Source: Idiomarina sp. MD25a (GTDB taxonomy: Bacteria > Pseudomonadota > Gammaproteobacteria > Enterobacterales > Alteromonadaceae). Taken from it: a stretch of DNA of 64,000 bases. Position 1 is the stretch's first letter, and every line of letters begins with the position of its first letter. This document shows positions 17,524-26,913 of this stretch, in pieces. Location: contig NZ_MDGT01000003.1 in NCBI RefSeq assembly GCF_001870515.1, positions 124,001 to 188,000 on the forward strand, written 5' to 3'. Below the pieces are notes generated by a model that had not been told where the DNA came from, made no database searches, and saw nothing but the letters and a program-made list of their open reading frames with translations. A program made the position numbers and the translations under genes.

Positions 17524-19590
17524 ATGAAGTTCTATTTTAAAGAATTAAGTTGGCTTTCGTTTAACGAGCGCGTGCTTCAAGAAGCCAATGACGAGGAAGT
17601 GCCCGTTATTGAACGAGTAAGATTCCTTGGTATATTTTCCTCTAACATGGACGAGTTTTTTCAGGTCCGTGTCGCAGATGTGCGTCGACGAATTTTCTTT
17701 GCACAAACTGATGCACAACGAAAAGACAGCGAGCGATTACTGCATCTTATCCAACAAAAAGTAGTGCAGTTACAGGAACAGTTCGAGCTGATTCACCGTA
17801 AAGTGATAAAGGCGTTGCGGGCTGAAAACATTATTTGGGCTTCGGGTGAGCAAGTCACAGAAGAGGAAAAGACAGGTTTACGGGAGTATTTTGATAATAA
17901 AATAAAGCCGCAAATTGTGCCTATCCTCATTAACGATACGACCGATTTGGTTAAAGTCATAAACGAAGATAAAACTTACTTATTGGCGCAATTGCAACAG
18001 TCAGGTCAACGTAAGTACGCTGCAGTGCAGATCCCCTCTCATGAGTTATCGCGTTTTGTTATTTTGCCTAAAAAGCGTGATAGCAAGTTGCGTAAAGTAC
18101 TATTCCTAGATGATGTTGTTTTACTCAATTTGGCCAGTTTATTTAAAGGCATTGTGCCGTTTCAGTCTATTATTGCCTTTTCTTTCAAAATGACGCGTGA
18201 TGCAGAGTACCGCCCCTCTGATGATATTGAGCAGAGCTTACTTGAACGTATGGAAGAAGGCTTAAAACAGCGGGAAAAAGCGGACCCTGTAAGGCTTGTT
18301 TATGATCGGGCAATGCCGATTCACATGTTGAATTTGTTGAGTAAGAAACTACATCTTAATCAATACGATGCCATGGTTGCGGGCGGCCGCTATCGCAATA
18401 CGAAAGACTTTTTAAGCTTTAAAAACTTAGGCGGCAAAAAGCTCGAGCATCCACCGATTCCTGCACTCAAGCATCCTCGTTTTGAGTTGGCGGACAATGT
18501 ATTTGATGCCATTAAGCGTAATGATATTTTGCTTTACTACCCCTATCATCGGTTTGGTCACTTTACTGAGGTGATCCGACAGGCCTGTTATGACCCCCAT
18601 GTGTTAAAAATTCATATGTGTATTTATCGCGTTGCACCTAATTCTCGGATTATTCATTCATTGATGGACGCGGTGCAAAACGGAAAGAAAGTCACCGTGA
18701 TGGTCGAGCTGCAAGCGCGGTTTGACGAGGAGGCCAATATCGAATGGGCGAAGGAGCTGACTGAATCAGGTGTGAAAGTGATTTTCGGTCTGCAAGGACT
18801 CAAGGTTCATTCGAAGTTATTGTTGATACATCGCCAAGAGGAGCATGCTATTCGCCGTTATGGTGTTATTGGGACGGGGAACTTTCATGAAAAAACAGCA
18901 AAACTCTACACCGACTTTAGCTTGTTTACTTGTCACCCTGAGATCTGTTCAGATATTGAGAACGTGTTTAATTATCTTGAGCAACCTTATCGTTTTTACC
19001 CGTGGCATCAGCTATTGGTGGCGCCCAATAATTTACGTACGCGAATTAATGAACTCATTGAGAGAGAAATTAATTATGCGAAAAATGGTAAACCTGCGGA
19101 AATTTTCTTAAAGCTGAACAATCTGGTTGATAATGCGCTGATCGTACAACTCTACCGAGCGAGTCGCGCAGGCGTAAAAATTCGTTGCATTGTGCGCGGA
19201 ATGTGTACGCTGCGACCCAATGTACCTAAGCTCAGCGAAAATATCGAAGTTATTAGTATTATTGATCGGTTTTTAGAGCATGCGCGTGTCTATATCTTTG
19301 GCAATGATGGTGATACAAAGGTCTTTATTTCGTCGGCTGATTTGATGACACGTAACGTCGATCATCGGGTTGAGGTCGCATGCCCAATTTATGATCACGC
19401 TGCACAACAGGATATACTGACTATTATGGATATGCAGTGGAACGATAATATCAAAGCACGTCGTATCGATGCCGAACAAGTGAATGAGTATGTCACTCCA
19501 GTGTCTGAGCGCGGCCAGATTTCTCGTCGTAAGCGGTTGAGGTCACAATTAAAAATACATGAATACTTCAAACGAAGAACTTATGACTGA
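17524..19590 (+). CDS. ppk1: Polyphosphate kinase 1
   Basis: A 688-residue PPK1, which polymerises the gamma-phosphate of ATP into inorganic polyphosphate. The N-terminal domain shows KELSWLSFNERVLQEA and IFSSNMDEFFQVRV. The catalytic histidine that becomes phosphorylated is His429 (GLKVHSKLLLIHR), followed by IGTGNFHEKTAKLYTDFSL. The second essential histidine is His586 (RFLEHARVYIF), then ISSADLMTRNVDHRVEV. The gene starts 80 bp after ompW and overlaps ppx, so synthesis and breakdown of polyphosphate are encoded together. Confidence 0.97.
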   Translation: MKFYFKELSWLSFNERVLQEANDEEVPVIERVRFLGIFSSNMDEFFQVRVADVRRRIFFAQTDAQRKDSERLLHLIQQKVVQLQEQFELIHRKVIKALRAENIIWASGEQVTEEEKTGLREYFDNKIKPQIVPILINDTTDLVKVINEDKTYLLAQLQQSGQRKYAAVQIPSHELSRFVILPKKRDSKLRKVLFLDDVVLLNLASLFKGIVPFQSIIAFSFKMTRDAEYRPSDDIEQSLLERMEEGLKQREKADPVRLVYDRAMPIHMLNLLSKKLHLNQYDAMVAGGRYRNTKDFLSFKNLGGKKLEHPPIPALKHPRFELADNVFDAIKRNDILLYYPYHRFGHFTEVIRQACYDPHVLKIHMCIYRVAPNSRIIHSLMDAVQNGKKVTVMVELQARFDEEANIEWAKELTESGVKVIFGLQGLKVHSKLLLIHRQEEHAIRRYGVIGTGNFHEKTAKLYTDFSLFTCHPEICSDIENVFNYLEQPYRFYPWHQLLVAPNNLRTRINELIEREINYAKNGKPAEIFLKLNNLVDNALIVQLYRASRAGVKIRCIVRGMCTLRPNVPKLSENIEVISIIDRFLEHARVYIFGNDGDTKVFISSADLMTRNVDHRVEVACPIYDHAAQQDILTIMDMQWNDNIKARRIDAEQVNEYVTPVSERGQISRRKRLRSQLKIHEYFKRRTYD

Positions 19591-21097
19591 AACTACTCAT
19601 TCTGATTGGTTGAAATCAGATAACCGTGAGCACCTGGCAGCGCTTGATTTGGGCTCGAACAGCTTCCACTTGATCATTGGTCGGGTAATTGAAGGACAAA
19701 TACAACCGATACATAAGTTCAAGCAACGCGTGTCTTTGGCAGAAGGATTGGTGAATAAAGGCATCAGCGTTGAGGCATTTGAGCGTGGTTTAGATGCGCT
19801 GTCCCAATTTGCCATGCATCTGAGAGACTTCAGTCCGGAGCGGGTGCGTGTTGTGGCGACTCACACCTTACGTGAAGCGAACAATCGTAAAAAGTTTATT
19901 CATGCCGCACGGCAGCTATTGCCGTTTCCAATTGAAGTCATTTCAGGTCGTGAAGAAGCCCGTCTTATATATTTGGGCGTGGCGCAAGCGGTTCCGTTTC
20001 GTGGCGTACGGCTGATTATTGATATTGGCGGTGGTAGTACTGAATTTGCCGTCGGTCAGGGTGAGATACCCGAGATATTGCTATCAAAAAGTTTTGGTAG
20101 TTTAGTTATTTCGGAGCGTTTTTTTGCGAAAGGCAAGATTACTGAAAAGCGCTTTCATAGAGCGGTTCTTAGCGTCAAACAAGAGCTTGAGCCATTTAGT
20201 AAGCAGCTCAAGCGAGCTCACGCGGAACAAGTGTTAGGTACCTCTGGTACTATAAAGGCGCTAGCCAAGTGGATTAACCCAAACGCCGACGGCGATTTAA
20301 CGATAACACTGCACCAGTTGCATCAGTTGCGCGACAAGTTGCTGTCGTTAAAAAATGTAGCACAGATTGACCCAACAGAGATCGAGGTACAACGGATACC
20401 GTCAATTGTCGGTGGGTTAGCAGTGCTCATTGCCGTGTGTGAAGAACTTAATATTGATTGTTTAAGTTCGGTGGATGCGGCACTCCGTGAAGGCGTGTTA
20501 TTTGAACTCGCAGAACAGGCGGTGTTTCACAAAGACATTCGTTATAAAACTATTCAAAGTATGGCTGCGCGCTATCAAGTGGATGATGCTCAGGCGCAAC
20601 GCGTATGGGCTTCGGTAGAATGCATTTTGCAGGGACTCGGTAAAGCGTGGCAACTGAATACACCTGACATCAAACTCTTGCTCGTTGGCGCAAGTGGCTT
20701 ACATGAGGTGGGCATGAATATAAGCTCAAGCGCTATTCAAAAGCACTCGGGCTATATTCTCTCGAACGCTTATATGCCAGGCTTTAGCTCAGATGAGCAG
20801 CGCGTGCTCGCCTTGTTGTGCCGCTATTTCCGTAAGAAAATTGTTGTCGATGACTTGTCCGAATTTGCTCAGTTTGACCACCTTACCGTTGCTCGCATGA
20901 TTGTGGTGATTCGATTGGCGGTACTACTTAACGCGAGTCGACAGACGCATAACGTGTTGCATTCGGTCAAGTTAAAAGGCTCGACATTATTATTGAAGCT
21001 ACAAGGACCGTTGGCAAAAAGCGCGATACTGGAAGCGGATATCGTTCGCGAGAATAAATATTTAAGTGTGCTCGGATACCAGTTGAGCACTGAATAA
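19559..21097 (+). CDS. ppx: Exopolyphosphatase Ppx/GppA
   Basis: A 512-residue member of the actin-like Ppx/GppA phosphatases, which remove terminal phosphate from polyphosphate or from pppGpp. Nucleotide/phosphate loops are ALDLGSNSFHLIIGRV and LIIDIGGGSTEFAVG; VATHTLREANN and GTSGTIKALAKW are also conserved. A C-terminal HD-like helical domain follows residue 320. The first ATG (19559) overlaps ppk by 32 bp; ATG 19583 is an alternative with GAAGAA upstream and an 8-bp overlap. The overlap implies coupling with ppk1 and favours Ppx over GppA. Confidence 0.93.
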   Translation: MNTSNEELMTETTHSDWLKSDNREHLAALDLGSNSFHLIIGRVIEGQIQPIHKFKQRVSLAEGLVNKGISVEAFERGLDALSQFAMHLRDFSPERVRVVATHTLREANNRKKFIHAARQLLPFPIEVISGREEARLIYLGVAQAVPFRGVRLIIDIGGGSTEFAVGQGEIPEILLSKSFGSLVISERFFAKGKITEKRFHRAVLSVKQELEPFSKQLKRAHAEQVLGTSGTIKALAKWINPNADGDLTITLHQLHQLRDKLLSLKNVAQIDPTEIEVQRIPSIVGGLAVLIAVCEELNIDCLSSVDAALREGVLFELAEQAVFHKDIRYKTIQSMAARYQVDDAQAQRVWASVECILQGLGKAWQLNTPDIKLLLVGASGLHEVGMNISSSAIQKHSGYILSNAYMPGFSSDEQRVLALLCRYFRKKIVVDDLSEFAQFDHLTVARMIVVIRLAVLLNASRQTHNVLHSVKLKGSTLLLKLQGPLAKSAILEADIVRENKYLSVLGYQLSTE

Positions 21098-21119
21098 TGT
21101 CCCCTCAGCTCATGGGTCA

Positions 21120-21146
21120 GATCAAGTCTTTAGTGAAGACTTGATC
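21120..21146. repeat. Perfect 11-bp inverted repeat after ppx
   Basis: GATCAAGTCTT (21120-21130) and AAGACTTGATC (21136-21146) are perfect reverse complements around the loop TAGTG. It could end the ppk-ppx transcript, but no T-run follows. The right arm overlaps the left half of the FNR box at 21141-21154, so a protein-binding role is also possible. Confidence 0.6.
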
Positions 21147-21154
21147 CTGATCAA
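21141..21154 (+). promoter_or_regulatory. Perfect FNR box upstream of the chemoreceptor-hemerythrin gene
   Basis: TTGATCCTGATCAA fits TTGAT-N4-ATCAA at all ten fixed positions. A -10-like GATAAC lies at 21175-21180, which would put the box near -40 from the transcription start, the activating class II position. The start codon is 84 bp downstream of the box. Confidence 0.7.
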
Positions 21155-21237
21155 TTCATTAGTGTCATAAATTGGATAACGTGCATTCAGAAATGCTACC
21201 GGTTGGGTAGTTATGTAAGCCAATTTTCGGAGGGCTT

Positions 21238-22938
21238 GTGCACGCACTCGTTTCAGTCACCAAACCAATCCAACTTTTCTTCAATGGCCTGCGTTTCAGG
21301 AACAAATTTATTGTCACCGGCAGCTTGTTGTTTTTGCCTGTTATTGTGCTCAGTTTATTAATGATGTGGGACTCTTACCAACGCCAGCAGGCGGCGCTTA
21401 ATGGTCATGCGCTCGATGTGAGTGATCCTACACAAGTTATCCTATGGAATGCGGTTATGCTCGCTGGCATGGTGTTGGTTCAACTCATTATCTTCACTGC
21501 CATGTATACCGGAATTAAACGTTCACTGGGCGAGGCTAACCGAATATCAAACGCATTGGCCAATGGCGATCTTAATAATACCGCACAACTCAAAGGCAGT
21601 GATGAATTGGCGTGGCTTACTGAGCGACTCAACACAATCTCTGTTGAGACAAGTTATTCGGTTCACGCAATTCGCACAGCCAGCGATGGTTTGAATCGAC
21701 TCGGTACCGCTAATTACGATGCCAACAAAGCGTTAGCAGAGAAAACTAAACAGCAAGCCGATACGATGTATCAAGTTTCCTCTGCCGCTGAACAAATGAC
21801 CGCTGCCATCAATGAAGTGTCTGAATCGACTCAAAGAGCGGCTACCAGCGCTCATGAAAGCCTTAACGCTGCGAGCAGTGGACGGCAGCGCGTACAGCAA
21901 TTAGCAAAACATAACATCACTTTGAGTGAGGATATCTTGCATTCGCAATCGGTGATCAAGAGCCTGTCTGAAGATAGCAAAGCTATTGGCACTATCTTGA
22001 CGACCATCAATGACATTGCCGAGCAAACCAATTTACTTGCACTTAACGCGGCCATCGAGGCAGCGCGAGCGGGCGAGACAGGACGCGGCTTTGCGGTAGT
22101 CGCTGACGAAGTGCGTAAACTTGCTCATCGGGTACAAACATCAACGGGCGAAATCCAAAGCGTGGTGGAACGTTTGGAGCAAAACACCCAACAAGCGGTG
22201 AGTAGTCTTAATAATAATGCGCAGCAAGCAGAGCGAGCAAAACTATCTGCTGAAGAGGCTGAGGCGGCGCTCGATACCATCGTAACCTTTACTCATCAAA
22301 TTACTGATCTCAATACCCAGGTGGCCTCTGCAACCGAGCAACAGGCGATGACCACTACAACGATTAAAGAAGCGATTACCACGGCGACCGATGCGGCGAA
22401 AGAAGTTGATAGCTATTCACAACATGCACTTGAGAGTGCTGCGCAGCTAACGACGCTTGGCGGTGAGATTCAATCGTTAGGTGATCGCTATTCAGTCGAC
22501 GCCCAGATAATCGAATCGCGTCTGGCGCAGCAAGAAAAGCTAATTGAATGGTCACCGCAGTTTGATGTTGGTATTGAGGAGATTAATCGTCAGCACCAGC
22601 GGTTGATTTACATTGCCAACGAGCTGTACCGAATACAGCAGCGAGGTGGTGACCGTCAGGCGGTTGAACGATTATTGAGTTCATTGATTAACTACACTGC
22701 AACCCATTTTAGTTACGAAGAGTTGTTAATGGAGCGCCACGACTACCCCGATCTGGGTGCGCATAAACACAAGCATCAGCAGTTAGTGCAGCAAGTCATT
22801 GATTTTCGGACCCGTATCGAGCGTGGCGACCAAGTGGTAGGAGAGTTACTCGAATTTGTGAAGCGATGGCTATTGCAGCATATTCAGCACAGTGATAAGG
22901 CTTATCAAGCCCACCTGAATGAGCGAGGGGTACATTAA
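21238..22938 (+). CDS. Methyl-accepting chemotaxis protein fused to a hemerythrin domain
   Basis: A 566-residue receptor starting at GTG with GGAGG-like sequence (CGGAGGGCTT) before it. Two membrane helices (about residues 28-48 and 62-86) enclose a periplasmic part of only about 20 residues, so no external sensor domain fits. A HAMP-like linker and the signalling hairpin with [30 protein letters not shown] follow. The C-terminus is a complete bacteriohemerythrin: di-iron ligands His453, His490, Glu494, His509, His513, His548 and Asp553 are all present. It probably senses oxygen in the cytoplasm and steers aerotaxis. A perfect FNR box lies upstream. Confidence 0.93.
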   Translation: MHALVSVTKPIQLFFNGLRFRNKFIVTGSLLFLPVIVLSLLMMWDSYQRQQAALNGHALDVSDPTQVILWNAVMLAGMVLVQLIIFTAMYTGIKRSLGEANRISNALANGDLNNTAQLKGSDELAWLTERLNTISVETSYSVHAIRTASDGLNRLGTANYDANKALAEKTKQQADTMYQVSSAAEQMTAAINEVSESTQRAATSAHESLNAASSGRQRVQQLAKHNITLSEDILHSQSVIKSLSEDSKAIGTILTTINDIAEQTNLLALNAAIEAARAGETGRGFAVVADEVRKLAHRVQTSTGEIQSVVERLEQNTQQAVSSLNNNAQQAERAKLSAEEAEAALDTIVTFTHQITDLNTQVASATEQQAMTTTTIKEAITTATDAAKEVDSYSQHALESAAQLTTLGGEIQSLGDRYSVDAQIIESRLAQQEKLIEWSPQFDVGIEEINRQHQRLIYIANELYRIQQRGGDRQAVERLLSSLINYTATHFSYEELLMERHDYPDLGAHKHKHQQLVQQVIDFRTRIERGDQVVGELLEFVKRWLLQHIQHSDKAYQAHLNERGVH

Positions 22939-22945
22939 CCCCTCG
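22924..22945. terminator. Hairpin between chemoreceptor and gcdH
   Basis: CGAGGGG (22924-22930) pairs with CCCCTCG (22939-22945) around an 8-base loop that contains the TAA of the chemoreceptor gene. It sits in the 24-bp gap of two convergent genes and could end either transcript, though neither side has a clear T-run. Confidence 0.4.
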
Positions 22946-22962
22946 TTATCCTATGTATGCTT

Positions 22963-24135
22963 TTAAAAAGCGCTGATACCCGTCTGACCGCGACCCAATA
23001 TCAGCGCATGCACATCATGGGTGCCCTCGTAGGTGTTAACTGACTCGAGGTTCATAACATGCCTTATCACATGATACTCATCAGAAATGCCATTGCCGCC
23101 ATGCATATCACGCGATTGACGAGCGATATCCAGCGCTTTGCCACAGTTATTGCGTTTAATAAGCGAAATAGCCGTTGGGTTAAGTGCGTCTAAATCGAGT
23201 TGACGACCCGCCTGAAGCGCTGCAAGCAAGCCCAAGCTTATCTCCGTTTGCATATCCGCTAATTTCTTTTGAATCAGCTGATTGGCGGCCAGCGGACGTC
23301 CAAACTGCTCACGGTCTAAGGTGTATTGACGCGCTGCATGCCAACAAAATTCGGCAGCACCCATGGCTCCCCAAGCGATGCCGTATCGCGCCTTATTGAG
23401 GCAACTGAAAGGCCCCTTAAGACCGCTCACGTTTGGGAGTCGTTGCTCTTCGCTGACTTCAACATTGTCCATTACAATCTCACCGGTAATCGATGCGCGT
23501 AATGAAAACTTACCTTCGATTTCGGGTGTGGATAAGCCCTGCATGCCGCGTTCTAAAATGAAGCCTACGATATCGCCGTCGAATTTAGCCCATACAACAA
23601 ACACATCAGCGATAGGTGAATTAGTAATCCACATTTTGGAGCCTGTGATGCGGTAACCCGCCTCGGTTTTTATCGCTTTAGTTCGCATACTCGCAGGATC
23701 AGAGCCCGCGTCTGGTTCAGTGAGGCCAAAACTACCGACCCATTCACCGGTTGCCAATTTGGGTAGGTATTTTTGACGTTGCTTTTCGCTGCCGAATGCG
23801 TGAATAGGGTGCATAACTAAAGATGATTGAACACTCATCGCACTGCGGTAACCGCTATCGACTCGTTCGATTTCCCGTGCGATTAAGCCATAACTGACAT
23901 GATTTACACCCGCACCACCGTATGCTTCTGGAATAGTCGCGCCGAGTAAACCTAACTGCCCGAGTTCTTGCATGATCTCACGGTCAAAGCGTTCTTCGCG
24001 AAATGCAGATTGAACGCGAGGCATCAGCTTAGCTTGCGCGTATTGATGCGCTGTCTTTTGTATTAACAGCTCTTCTTCAGTCAGTTGATGGCGTAAGTTA
24101 AGTGGATCTGACCAATCAAACGCAGGTTGCGGCAT
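22963..24135 (-). CDS. gcdH: Acyl-CoA dehydrogenase, glutaryl-CoA dehydrogenase type
   Basis: A 390-residue FAD-dependent acyl-CoA dehydrogenase. Substrate and flavin motifs include [34 protein letters not shown] and the catalytic glutamate Glu370 in [16 protein letters not shown]. The combination with [16 protein letters not shown] is characteristic of glutaryl-CoA dehydrogenases, which oxidise and decarboxylate glutaryl-CoA to crotonyl-CoA in lysine and tryptophan breakdown. It begins 17 bp after the fnr stop, so it may be transcribed with fnr. Confidence 0.9.
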   Translation of the reverse strand: MPQPAFDWSDPLNLRHQLTEEELLIQKTAHQYAQAKLMPRVQSAFREERFDREIMQELGQLGLLGATIPEAYGGAGVNHVSYGLIAREIERVDSGYRSAMSVQSSLVMHPIHAFGSEKQRQKYLPKLATGEWVGSFGLTEPDAGSDPASMRTKAIKTEAGYRITGSKMWITNSPIADVFVVWAKFDGDIVGFILERGMQGLSTPEIEGKFSLRASITGEIVMDNVEVSEEQRLPNVSGLKGPFSCLNKARYGIAWGAMGAAEFCWHAARQYTLDREQFGRPLAANQLIQKKLADMQTEISLGLLAALQAGRQLDLDALNPTAISLIKRNNCGKALDIARQSRDMHGGNGISDEYHVIRHVMNLESVNTYEGTHDVHALILGRGQTGISAF

Positions 24136-24152
24136 GATACCTCTCTTAAATT

Positions 24153-24878
24153 TTAGCTCGCCATCTGTTTAAGCTCAGCTGGCGCTTGGATAAATAGAAT
24201 CGACTGTTTGGTGTCGATGATATCCTTTTGTTTTAGTGAGGAAAACACGCGGCTCACAGTTTCTACAGCTAAACCCAGATAGTTAGCAATGTCAGTGCGT
24301 GTCATGGGAAGTTTAAACTCATGACGCGAGAAACCGTGTTCATATAAATGGTCAGATAGACCCATAATAAAGGATGCCACTCGTTGCTCAGCCGTGGTAT
24401 TAACCACGTTGAGATAGTGCGTATTGCGTTGGCCAATACGGTGACTGAGGAGTCTGAGTAGATTTTTATCAACACCTGTGAAATTTTGTGCGAACAATCG
24501 ATTTAGCTTTATTTCGCACAGCATCGAGGTCTCCATTGCCTCACAGTAGGTTACAGCAGCACCGTTGGAAATCGACTCCATGCCAATGATATCGCCGGTT
24601 AAATGGAAACTGGTGATTTGTTGTTTACCCTCACTATCGATGGTGTAGCATTTTACCGAGCCACTCTTAACTGCAAATAATGAATTGAGCGGCTGGTCAG
24701 GGCTGTAAACCATGTCACGTTTGCTGTAAACGTGCGGTTCACGGCTACTTTTGTCCAATTTATCGATCTCACTTGAGACGAGACCCGCAGGTACACAAAT
24801 AGATTGCATACTGCATTGGTTACATTGAATTGGATTTCTCATACCTGACTCGCTTCGACGGTGATTCATGCGGCACAT
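24153..24878 (-). CDS. fnr: Oxygen-sensing regulator FNR
   Basis: A 241-residue CRP/FNR family activator. Cluster cysteines read as Cys19, Cys22 and Cys28 ([11 protein letters not shown]) and Cys121 (METSMLCEI), the same pattern as the [4Fe-4S] cluster of E. coli FNR. The helix-turn-helix has [13 protein letters not shown]; Glu, Ser and Arg in VETVSR are the residues that read TTGAT. The cluster breaks down in oxygen, so the protein is active only without oxygen. Start 24878 is chosen for AGGGGA just upstream; a GTG at 24896 and an ATG at 24842 are alternatives. Two FNR boxes lie upstream, pointing to self-control. Confidence 0.95.
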   Translation of the reverse strand: MCRMNHRRSESGMRNPIQCNQCSMQSICVPAGLVSSEIDKLDKSSREPHVYSKRDMVYSPDQPLNSLFAVKSGSVKCYTIDSEGKQQITSFHLTGDIIGMESISNGAAVTYCEAMETSMLCEIKLNRLFAQNFTGVDKNLLRLLSHRIGQRNTHYLNVVNTTAEQRVASFIMGLSDHLYEHGFSRHEFKLPMTRTDIANYLGLAVETVSRVFSSLKQKDIIDTKQSILFIQAPAELKQMAS

Positions 24879-24905
24879 CTGACGTCCCCTTAACACCTGA
24901 TGGTG

Positions 24906-24919
24906 TTGATATAGATCAG
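24906..24919. promoter_or_regulatory. FNR-box-like site close to the fnr start
   Basis: TTGATATAGATCAG has one mismatch to the FNR box. It lies 28 bp before the proposed fnr ATG, in or downstream of the likely transcription start, a position from which FNR would repress its own gene. Confidence 0.5.
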
Positions 24920-24964
24920 TATTAATCGTGATGCAGAGCGTAGCAAATGCCTGCTTTGCAAAAC

Positions 24965-24978
24965 TTGATCTAGATCAA
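24965..24978. promoter_or_regulatory. Perfect FNR box in the fnr upstream region
   Basis: TTGATCTAGATCAA is a perfect, fully palindromic FNR box between hemN (stop at 25004) and fnr. A weak -10-like TACGCT (24942-24937, minus strand) stands at the same distance from the box as the -10 of ompW does from its box, so FNR could activate fnr here. Confidence 0.7.
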
Positions 24979-25003
24979 GCTGGTTATAAATTATCCGCTA
25001 TCT

Positions 25004-26359
25004 TCATATTACACGAGAATACCGCATTTGATGAGTATTTAAATACTCATCGAAACTGCTAGCAATTGTCCTTACCAGAAGCTTACCTGCCGAGGTGATT
25101 GTTAATTGGTCTGTGGTGAGTTTGACCAAGCCATCGTCGATGAAGGGTTGTAAGCGTTTAATCTCTTCAGCGAAGTGACTTGCAAAGTTATCGATTGACC
25201 ATTTTGTATTAAAGGCATGAAGGTTAACTTTAAACTCACACAGTAACCTTTTAATCAGATCGCCGCGAATCTTATCTTCTAACGTTGAGTGATAGCCTTT
25301 GATAATAGGCAGTTGCTGTTTAACAAGTGCATCGTAATAATCTTTTAATCCTTTTTCATTTTGCCAAAAATGACCATCGATGTGAGAGATTGAAGATACG
25401 CCGAGCCCTAACACTGCGCTTTGCTCTTGAGTGACATAACCTTGAAAATTGCGGGTCAGAGTGCCCTCGCGTTGAGCGATGGCAAGCGAATCTGTTGGCT
25501 TAGCAAAGTGGTCCATGCCAATAAATTGGTAATCGAGCCCAGTGAGATGCTCAATGGCTTGCTTGAACAAAGCGAGTTTTTGCTCCGGCTTGGGTAACCA
25601 ACTCGCTTTAATTTTGCGTTGCGCTGCAAAGCGCTCTGGTAAATGAGCATAATTAAAGAGCGATACACGATCAGGATTTAAACGCTCGACTAGTGCGAGC
25701 GTGTGGGCAAACCGGGTTTCGGTTTGTAGTGGCAGACCGTAAATGAGATCAAAGCTAATAGACTCAAATCCGAGCGAACGCGCATGGCTGACTTGCTCTG
25801 CCACGAGCTCAAAGGACTGAGTGCGATGAATTGCGATTTGGACATCGTTATCGAAGTCTTGAATACCAAAACTTAAGCGATTAAAGCCTAAAGTACGCAA
25901 TACACTGAGTTTTTCATTATCACATTGACGTGGATCGATCTCGATACTCAGCTCCTTGATGCTTTGATTCGAACTGACATCTTTGATCAGAGCCATCAAG
26001 CGTCGCAGCTGAGCTGTGTTTAAGAATGTCGGTGTACCACCGCCTAGGTGAACACTGGCAATATGTTTGTTAGCTAATACATGACGATAGAGTTCTAACT
26101 CCGTGCCTAAAGCATCTAGATACTCATCGGCTTTATACTGATGGCGAGTAATAATCTTGTTGCAACCGCAGTAATAGCATAGCGAGGCGCAAAAAGGTAA
26201 ATGAATATAGAGCGAAATCGGCTTTTTATAATCAGCGACAACCGCTTGACAAGTGGATGTGTCGATCTGGTCATGGAAGCTTAGAGCCGTTGGATATGAA
26301 GTATATCTAGGCCCGTGAATATTGTACTTCTTCAGCCAGTTCCAGTCCCACTGCTGCAT
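25004..26359 (-). CDS. hemN: Oxygen-independent coproporphyrinogen III oxidase
   Basis: A 451-residue radical SAM enzyme that decarboxylates coproporphyrinogen III to protoporphyrinogen IX without oxygen, in the cytoplasm. The [4Fe-4S] cysteines are Cys57, Cys61 and Cys64 (PFCASLCYYCGC), with Cys66 at the fourth conserved place as in E. coli HemN. HLGGGTPTFL binds SAM. Length and the N-terminal YNIHGPRYTSYPTAL argue for true HemN, not HemW. GGAGG lies 8 bases before the ATG. A perfect FNR box is about 70 bp upstream, consistent with anaerobic induction. Confidence 0.96.
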   Translation of the reverse strand: MQQWDWNWLKKYNIHGPRYTSYPTALSFHDQIDTSTCQAVVADYKKPISLYIHLPFCASLCYYCGCNKIITRHQYKADEYLDALGTELELYRHVLANKHIASVHLGGGTPTFLNTAQLRRLMALIKDVSSNQSIKELSIEIDPRQCDNEKLSVLRTLGFNRLSFGIQDFDNDVQIAIHRTQSFELVAEQVSHARSLGFESISFDLIYGLPLQTETRFAHTLALVERLNPDRVSLFNYAHLPERFAAQRKIKASWLPKPEQKLALFKQAIEHLTGLDYQFIGMDHFAKPTDSLAIAQREGTLTRNFQGYVTQEQSAVLGLGVSSISHIDGHFWQNEKGLKDYYDALVKQQLPIIKGYHSTLEDKIRGDLIKRLLCEFKVNLHAFNTKWSIDNFASHFAEEIKRLQPFIDDGLVKLTTDQLTITSAGKLLVRTIASSFDEYLNTHQMRYSRVI

Positions 26360-26427
26360 ATTAAACCTCCAATTATCGTGATAGTGCGGAAGTTTAGCAG
26401 TTAAGTAAGCTCGGTATGTTTTAGCTT

Positions 26428-26441
26428 TTGATTTGAATCAA
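26428..26441. promoter_or_regulatory. Perfect FNR box upstream of hemN
   Basis: TTGATTTGAATCAA fits TTGAT-N4-ATCAA at all ten fixed positions and lies in the gap between hemN and the preceding same-strand gene. The hemN -10 is not clear; TAAACT (26396-26391) is one candidate. Confidence 0.65.
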
Positions 26442-26458
26442 GGGTGGTTTAAAAACGC

Positions 26459-26845
26459 TCAGTGATTACTTTTGGGCTCCTCATATTCATCTAAACATGC
26501 CAGCCATACCGCGACAATCAGCAATATACTTCCCACAGTGATTCGAAGCCACAATGGTAAAGGTACCAACCAAGAAATCAGATAGCCGCTTGCCATCATG
26601 GTAATCGCGATAACTTTATTGCGTCGACGTATTTGTCGATGTTCGCGCCAAGCAATAAGGTCGGGACCGTATTTAGGATGGTTTAACAACCACGTCTCGA
26701 GTTGTGGCCATCCTTTGCTTGCTGCCCATAACGCGACAATTAGGAAAGGAACAGTTGGCATGACCGGTAGCGCAAGACCGATAATGCCAAGCATAACAAA
26801 TAGAACGGCAATACAACGCCAAATTGTGATGTACATCCACTTCAT
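26459..26845 (-). CDS. DUF454 (YbaN-like) inner membrane protein
   Basis: A 128-residue membrane protein of the DUF454/YbaN family. Hydrophobic helices at about residues 5-42 (containing LGIIGLALPVMPTVPFLI, the family hallmark) and two more at 80-115; WLLNHPKYGPDLIAWREH lies between them. Function is unknown. It stands between the DUF4870 gene and hemN on the minus strand. Confidence 0.82.
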   Translation of the reverse strand: MKWMYITIWRCIAVLFVMLGIIGLALPVMPTVPFLIVALWAASKGWPQLETWLLNHPKYGPDLIAWREHRQIRRRNKVIAITMMASGYLISWLVPLPLWLRITVGSILLIVAVWLACLDEYEEPKSNH

Positions 26846-26913
26846 GAATACGACCCAAACGCTATGGTCGCTCGAGTGTACGCAAATCTACAGGGCTACA
26901 CCAGCTCTCACTA

